Position numbers and translations under genes: made by a program
Assembly (NCBI GenBank): GCA_021736745.1
Contig: JAIPFG010000233.1
Location: forward strand, 1-5,296
DNA: 5,296 bases
Direction: 5' to 3'
DNA from: Pseudomonadales bacterium
Lineage (GTDB): Bacteria; Pseudomonadota; Gammaproteobacteria; Pseudomonadales; IMCC2047
In this document: positions 1 through 2,534 of the stretch, piece by piece
Layout of the letters: each line of letters opens with the position of its first letter
How positions within the stretch are numbered: position 1 is the stretch's first letter
Notes under the pieces: generated by a model
The model's database searches: none
Seen by the model: the letters and a program-made list of their open reading frames with translations, nothing else
Told to the model about the DNA's origin: nothing

Positions 1-29
1 GGATTGGACGTCAGATGGGTTAGCAGCTT
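1..29 (+). other. fklB: 5' coding remnant of fklB interrupted by in-frame TAG
   Basis: Read in the frame of the downstream isomerase, bases 3-29 give IGRQMG, a TAG at 21-23, then QL directly before the ATG at 30; bases 1-2 (gg) fit the end of a glycine codon. FklB proteins carry a conserved segment of the type YGIGxQxGxQL at this place (recalled from E. coli, YGIGLQVGQQL), so these codons look like genuine amino-terminal coding sequence, with the stop sitting where E. coli has glutamine. A single C-to-T change (CAG to TAG) or G-to-T change (GAG to TAG) would explain it. The frame upstream of base 1 is not visible. It could be a real nonsense mutation, a base-call error, or recoding. Confidence 0.7.
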
Positions 30-578
30 ATGCAAAATCCATTTGAGGGAATGGACGTATCTGCCGTGAGCGAAGGTTTGGTGAGTGCTTTTAAGGGGCA
101 GGACTCAGCAGTTGATCCGAGATTATTAGAGGAAGCTTTTAACGCTATTAGAGCGCGTATGGAAGCTCAACAGGCAAAAAAGGGTGAGTTAGATGCTGCT
201 GCTGGAGAAGAATTTTTAGCGGCTAACGCTAGGCGCGACGGTGTGATCGTGACGGCTTCCGGGTTGCAGTATGAAATATTAACTGAGGGTGAAGGTGAGT
301 TGCCGAAAGCGACGTCAAACGTTCGTACCCACTATCATGGCACATTGATCGACGGGACTGTATTTGATAGCTCCTATCAACGTGGCGAACCAGCCGAATT
401 CCCGGTCAACGGTGTTATTTCCGGTTGGACCGAGGCGCTTATGATGATGCCGGTCGGGTCGAAATGGCGACTTTATTTGCCACATAATCTTGCTTACGGT
501 GGGCGTGGTGCCGGTGGAAAAATTGGCCCCTATGCGGCGTTGATTTTTGATGTGGAATTGGTCGCCATTATTGACTAG
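30..578 (+). CDS. fklB: FKBP-type peptidyl-prolyl cis-trans isomerase, FklB-like (N-terminally shortened)
   Basis: This is a proline isomerase and folding helper of the FklB/Mip branch, probably cytoplasmic because no signal peptide is visible. Residues about 1-75 are the charged, helical amino-terminal region that mediates dimerisation in this family. Residues about 95-181 form the FKBP domain. Positions matching the FKBP12 pocket are present: Y102, F112-D113 (VFDSS), F124, V129-I130, W133, Y156 (LAYG) and F173. The usual IPP near the end reads IGP, a small deviation. From ATG 30 the protein has 182 residues, against about 206 for E. coli FklB, because an in-frame TAG at 21-23 blocks the normal start. 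ATG 30 lies 6 bases after that stop and has only a weak GGGT (17-20) upstream, so termination-reinitiation is plausible. The catalytic domain is intact. Family assignment is firm; the start and the functional state are not. Confidence 0.9.
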   Translation: MQNPFEGMDVSAVSEGLVSAFKGQDSAVDPRLLEEAFNAIRARMEAQQAKKGELDAAAGEEFLAANARRDGVIVTASGLQYEILTEGEGELPKATSNVRTHYHGTLIDGTVFDSSYQRGEPAEFPVNGVISGWTEALMMMPVGSKWRLYLPHNLAYGGRGAGGKIGPYAALIFDVELVAIID

Positions 579-581
579 GTT

Positions 582-587
582 GGAAGG
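582..587 (+). promoter_or_regulatory. Ribosome binding site setting a TTG start
   Basis: GGAAGG at 582-587 lies 7 bases before TTG 595. It is the best Shine-Dalgarno match near this gene and argues for that TTG over TTG 547 or ATG 550, which lie inside fklB and have no good site. Starting at 595 also gives a clean signal peptide. Confidence 0.6.
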
Positions 588-594
588 TTTTAGT

Positions 595-978
595 TTGTTT
601 AGTCATTCTAAATCCTTGGCAGAGATCGTCGTACGGTTGTTGATTTTGTTAGTGCTGGCGTTATCAGTGACAGCCAGTGCAGAAAATTATCGTATCGGCG
701 ATCATGCTTACCTTTGCTTTCAGAGAACGCTGCATCCCAATTGGCCTGAATTCTTTGCAGTGAAGGTTGAAGTGTTAGCCCTCTTGGAAAAGCGTGTTAA
801 GGTTCGGGTGATAGAGGATTATCCAATGCCAGGCCGTACTAATGAAGAAGAAACCTTGGTTAAGAACGATGTTTTAAAAGTTGCCGTTGATCGTCTTTAT
901 CGCCTCGAACAAGCGGGAGTCGTGCCCGGCGAGCGCTTTAATGGGAAACCGGTGTGTCGTCATCTGATGCAGTCATAG
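595..978 (+). CDS. Small exported protein of unknown function
   Basis: I do not recognise this family. From TTG 595 it encodes 127 residues. Residues 1-14 are a polar segment ending in arginine, 15-25 a hydrophobic stretch (LLILLVLALSV), and TASA at 26-29 fits signal peptidase I cleavage before ENYR, so the mature protein of about 98 residues is probably periplasmic or secreted. It has two cysteines, C41 and C121, near its two ends, which could form a disulfide. Residues 32-75 alternate short hydrophobic strands (HAYLCF, FAVKVEVLALL, RVKVRVI) in a way that suggests a small beta-barrel, possibly SH3-like; that is inference. A longer reading from TTG 547 or ATG 550 would overlap fklB and bury the signal peptide behind 15 or more extra residues, so I prefer 595. 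It follows the fklB stop by 16 bases, suggesting one transcript. TAG is followed directly by TAA (979-981), a tandem stop. Confidence 0.75.
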   Translation: MFSHSKSLAEIVVRLLILLVLALSVTASAENYRIGDHAYLCFQRTLHPNWPEFFAVKVEVLALLEKRVKVRVIEDYPMPGRTNEEETLVKNDVLKVAVDRLYRLEQAGVVPGERFNGKPVCRHLMQS

Positions 979-1018
979 TAACAACCAAATATTTGATTTA
1001 AATCTACATCAGTCCGTC

Positions 1019-1049
1019 TTGCTAACTTCTTACCTCCTGCCATGATAAT
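1019..1049 (+). promoter_or_regulatory. Possible sigma70 promoter for the DUF4197 gene
   Basis: Within the gap between the small exported gene and the DUF4197 gene, TTGCTA (1019-1024) and GATAAT (1044-1049) resemble -35 and -10 boxes with a rather long 19-base spacer. The -10 box is good and the -35 box moderate. The rest of this gap is AT-rich, with no GC-rich hairpin followed by a T run, so I see no terminator after the upstream gene and read-through is possible. Confidence 0.3.
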
Positions 1050-1069
1050 CTTCTGAATAGCGACTATTT

Positions 1070-1074
1070 GAGGG
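1070..1074 (+). promoter_or_regulatory. Ribosome binding site of the DUF4197 gene
   Basis: GAGGG at 1070-1074 precedes ATG 1083 by 8 bases. It overlaps the alternative upstream start TTG 1068 (1068-1070), so it cannot serve that codon. This supports ATG 1083 as the true start. Confidence 0.6.
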
Positions 1075-1082
1075 TTATTGTT

Positions 1083-1856
1083 ATGCCAAGTCATCACTTT
1101 CTATACGCACAACACAAAGTAATATACACATTGCTGATCGCCTTTGGTTTATCCACTTTCTCTGTCGAATTGGTTGCCGAAGAAACCCAGTGGTGGGAGA
1201 GAGGGAAATCTTTCTTAGGCGGCATATTTCGAGATAATAGCGTGTCTCTTACGGCGAAAGATATGACTGAAGGCTTGAAAGAGGCTTTGCGTGTAGGTAC
1301 TGAACGAGTTGTTCAACAACTGGGCAAGTCCGATGGCTTTAACACGGATAAGGCGATTCATATTGAGTTGCCGGAGCAGTTGCAAGTAGTGCAATCGACC
1401 CTGGATAAAATTGGAATGGGGGCGATGATGAATGATTTGGAAGAGAAGCTAAATCGAGCGGCGGAAAAGGCAACACCACAGGCAAAGACGCTATTTTTGG
1501 ATGCGATTAAAGCCATGAGTATTGATGACGTAAAACGTATTTTTAACGGTGCCGATGATGCGGCAACTCACTACTTTAAAGAGAAAACGAGTGACCCCTT
1601 GAAGGCAGCAATGCGGCCGGTCATTGATAATAGCTTAGCTGAAGTTGGCGTACTACAAGCCTACGAAAATGTCATAGGACGCTATCGGTCAATTCCTTTC
1701 GTTCCGGACGTGAAAGCCGATCTTACGAATTACACCCTGGATAAATGTTTGGATGGCGTGTTTCACTATCTGGCGGTTGAAGAGGCCGCGATTCGCAATG
1801 ACCCACTTCAACGCAGCACCGAATTATTACGGCGCGTATTTGATAGCCACCCGTAG
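1083..1856 (+). CDS. DUF4197 family exported protein
   Basis: The protein has 257 residues from ATG 1083 and belongs to DUF4197, a helical proteobacterial family of unknown function. An amino-terminal signal is visible: a polar, histidine-rich start, a hydrophobic core at about 13-28, and a possible cleavage after LVA (30-32) before EETQWW. It therefore likely acts in the periplasm or at the envelope; no lipobox cysteine is present. Family hallmarks in order: GLKEALRVGTERVV (64-77), HIELPEQL (93-100), FNGADDAATHYF (154-165), RPVIDNSLAEVG (178-189), PFVPDVKADLT (205-215) and DGVFHYLAVEEAAIR (224-238). The length is normal for the family. The extension back to TTG 1068 would add five residues but would place the Shine-Dalgarno inside the gene. 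It has a possible promoter of its own in the gap upstream and ends convergent with yaeQ. No function can be assigned from sequence. Confidence 0.92.
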   Translation: MPSHHFLYAQHKVIYTLLIAFGLSTFSVELVAEETQWWERGKSFLGGIFRDNSVSLTAKDMTEGLKEALRVGTERVVQQLGKSDGFNTDKAIHIELPEQLQVVQSTLDKIGMGAMMNDLEEKLNRAAEKATPQAKTLFLDAIKAMSIDDVKRIFNGADDAATHYFKEKTSDPLKAAMRPVIDNSLAEVGVLQAYENVIGRYRSIPFVPDVKADLTNYTLDKCLDGVFHYLAVEEAAIRNDPLQRSTELLRRVFDSHP

Positions 1857-1895
1857 CCGGTTGCTAATAACTCATCGGCTAATTTGGTTTTAGCC
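1854..1895. terminator. Inverted repeats at the convergent gene ends, possible weak bidirectional terminator
   Basis: TAGCCG (1854-1859) is a perfect inverted match to CGGCTA (1876-1881), and the two outer triplets are the stop codons of the DUF4197 gene and of yaeQ. GGCTAA (1877-1882) also pairs with TTAGCC (1890-1895) around a 7-base loop. The two hairpins share bases and exclude each other. Neither is followed by a T run, so as an intrinsic terminator this is weak; the position between convergent genes is its main support. Confidence 0.3.
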
Positions 1896-2424
1896 ATCGT
1901 TCAGGTTCATAACAAACGGTTGTGCTTTTGTCGCTGATACTGACCTGGCCATCATCAATGCTGACGTTTAATTGCATGGTGCGGGCCGCCATATTGGCCA
2001 GCGCCTGGGATATTTCCGACGGCACATGAATAACTGTGAGATTATCAAATCGTTTGAGTTGGGGTTTGATGGCGTCCCACCAAATTTCGGCGGAGCGCCC
2101 GCCATAGCAATAGATAATAACCTTTCGTGCCTGATGACAGGCTTTGCGGATCCTTTTTTCATCCGGTTGCCCCAGTTCAATCCAGAGCAAAATTTCATCG
2201 GTTAAACTCTTTTGCCAGAGCTCCGGCTCTTTTTCTGTGCTCAGTCCTTTGCTGAAACGAAGGTCTTTGTCGGCCTTCATGGCAAAAGCCAATAACCGTA
2301 ACATCATCCGTTCGTCGGTTTCGGAAGGGTGTCGCGCAATAGTCAGTGTATGCGTCGCATAATAATGTCGATCCATATCGGCGATATTGATTTCTGCTTT
2401 AAAGATGGTGGCTTTTAGCGCCAT
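1879..2424 (-). CDS. yaeQ: YaeQ family protein (PD-(D/E)XK nuclease-like fold)
   Basis: This is a full-length YaeQ protein of 181 residues, the usual size, starting MALKATIFKAEINIAD as the E. coli protein does (MALKATIYKA). Conserved blocks in order: LTIARHPSETDERMMLRLLA (27-46), EPELW (66-70), LWIELGQPDEKRIRKAC (80-96) and a segment ending SAEIWW before residue 120. The family has been assigned to the PD-(D/E)XK nuclease superfamily; acidic residues in the EPELW and WIELG segments would be the candidate metal-site residues, though I cannot prove activity from sequence. E. coli yaeQ was reported as a high-copy suppressor of rfaH loss, a claim later disputed, so the role is open. No signal peptide or membrane segment is seen, so it is likely cytoplasmic. 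It converges with the DUF4197 gene and is divergent from rapA. The Shine-Dalgarno is weak (GAGA, 7 bases before ATG). The stop TAG has a second in-frame TAG at 1866-1864. Confidence 0.95.
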   Translation of the reverse strand: MALKATIFKAEINIADMDRHYYATHTLTIARHPSETDERMMLRLLAFAMKADKDLRFSKGLSTEKEPELWQKSLTDEILLWIELGQPDEKRIRKACHQARKVIIYCYGGRSAEIWWDAIKPQLKRFDNLTVIHVPSEISQALANMAARTMQLNVSIDDGQVSISDKSTTVCYEPERWLKPN

Positions 2425-2464
2425 AGTTTGATCTCAATTCGTAAAAATAAGTGATTCAATGTGC

Positions 2465-2494
2465 CTTATACCTTATCATCCGCGCCACTATAAC
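2465..2494. promoter_or_regulatory. Divergent yaeQ/rapA promoter region
   Basis: The gap between yaeQ and rapA must hold promoters for both. For rapA, TATAAC (2489-2494) is a fair -10 box, with a poor -35 (TTATAC, 2466-2471) at 17 bases. For yaeQ, the complement of 2465-2470 reads TATAAG, a fair -10 box, with TTATAG (complement of 2488-2493) at 17 bases. The two candidates therefore interlock nearly symmetrically. The -35 boxes are weak, so exact placement is uncertain. Confidence 0.3.
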
Positions 2495-2507
2495 CGATAC
2501 GGGTTAT
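2490..2507. promoter_or_regulatory. Inverted repeat in rapA leader, operator-like
   Basis: ATAACC (2490-2495) and GGTTAT (2502-2507) are perfect inverted 6-base arms around a 6-base centre. The left arm overlaps the candidate rapA -10 box, and the right arm ends 27 bases before the GTG start. It could be an operator half-site pair or a small leader hairpin; no known regulator is recognised. Confidence 0.25.
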
Positions 2508-2518
2508 TTCTATCATTT

Positions 2519-2524
2519 AGAGGA
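2519..2524 (+). promoter_or_regulatory. Ribosome binding site of rapA, favouring a GTG start
   Basis: AGAGGA at 2519-2524 is the only good Shine-Dalgarno. It lies 1 base before ATG 2526, 4 before TTG 2529 and 10 before GTG 2535. One base is too close for ATG 2526, so GTG 2535 fits best. Confidence 0.5.
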
Positions 2525-2534
2525 AATGTTGTCA

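Noticed and set aside
21..23. Pyrrolysine or other programmed amber recoding in fklB
   Set aside because: TAG ends all four genes visible here, FklB needs no special residue at this position, and ATG 30 offers a simple restart. A nonsense mutation or sequence error is simpler.
547..594. Longer start (TTG 547 or ATG 550) for the small exported gene
   Set aside because: It would overlap fklB, lacks a ribosome binding site and puts extra residues before a well-formed signal peptide; TTG 595 behind GGAAGG fits better.
979..1018. Intrinsic terminator after the small exported gene
   Set aside because: The region is AT-rich with short palindromes (for example AAATATTT) but no GC-rich stem followed by T residues.
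1068..1082. TTG 1068 as the start of the DUF4197 gene
   Set aside because: The only good Shine-Dalgarno (GAGGG, 1070-1074) overlaps that codon and is correctly spaced for ATG 1083.
1968..2362. Open frames of 72-77 codons overlapping yaeQ on both strands (1972-2205 plus, 2144-2362 plus, 1968-2198 minus)
   Set aside because: They lie wholly inside the well-conserved yaeQ frame, resemble no family I know and have no credible ribosome binding sites; they are shadows.
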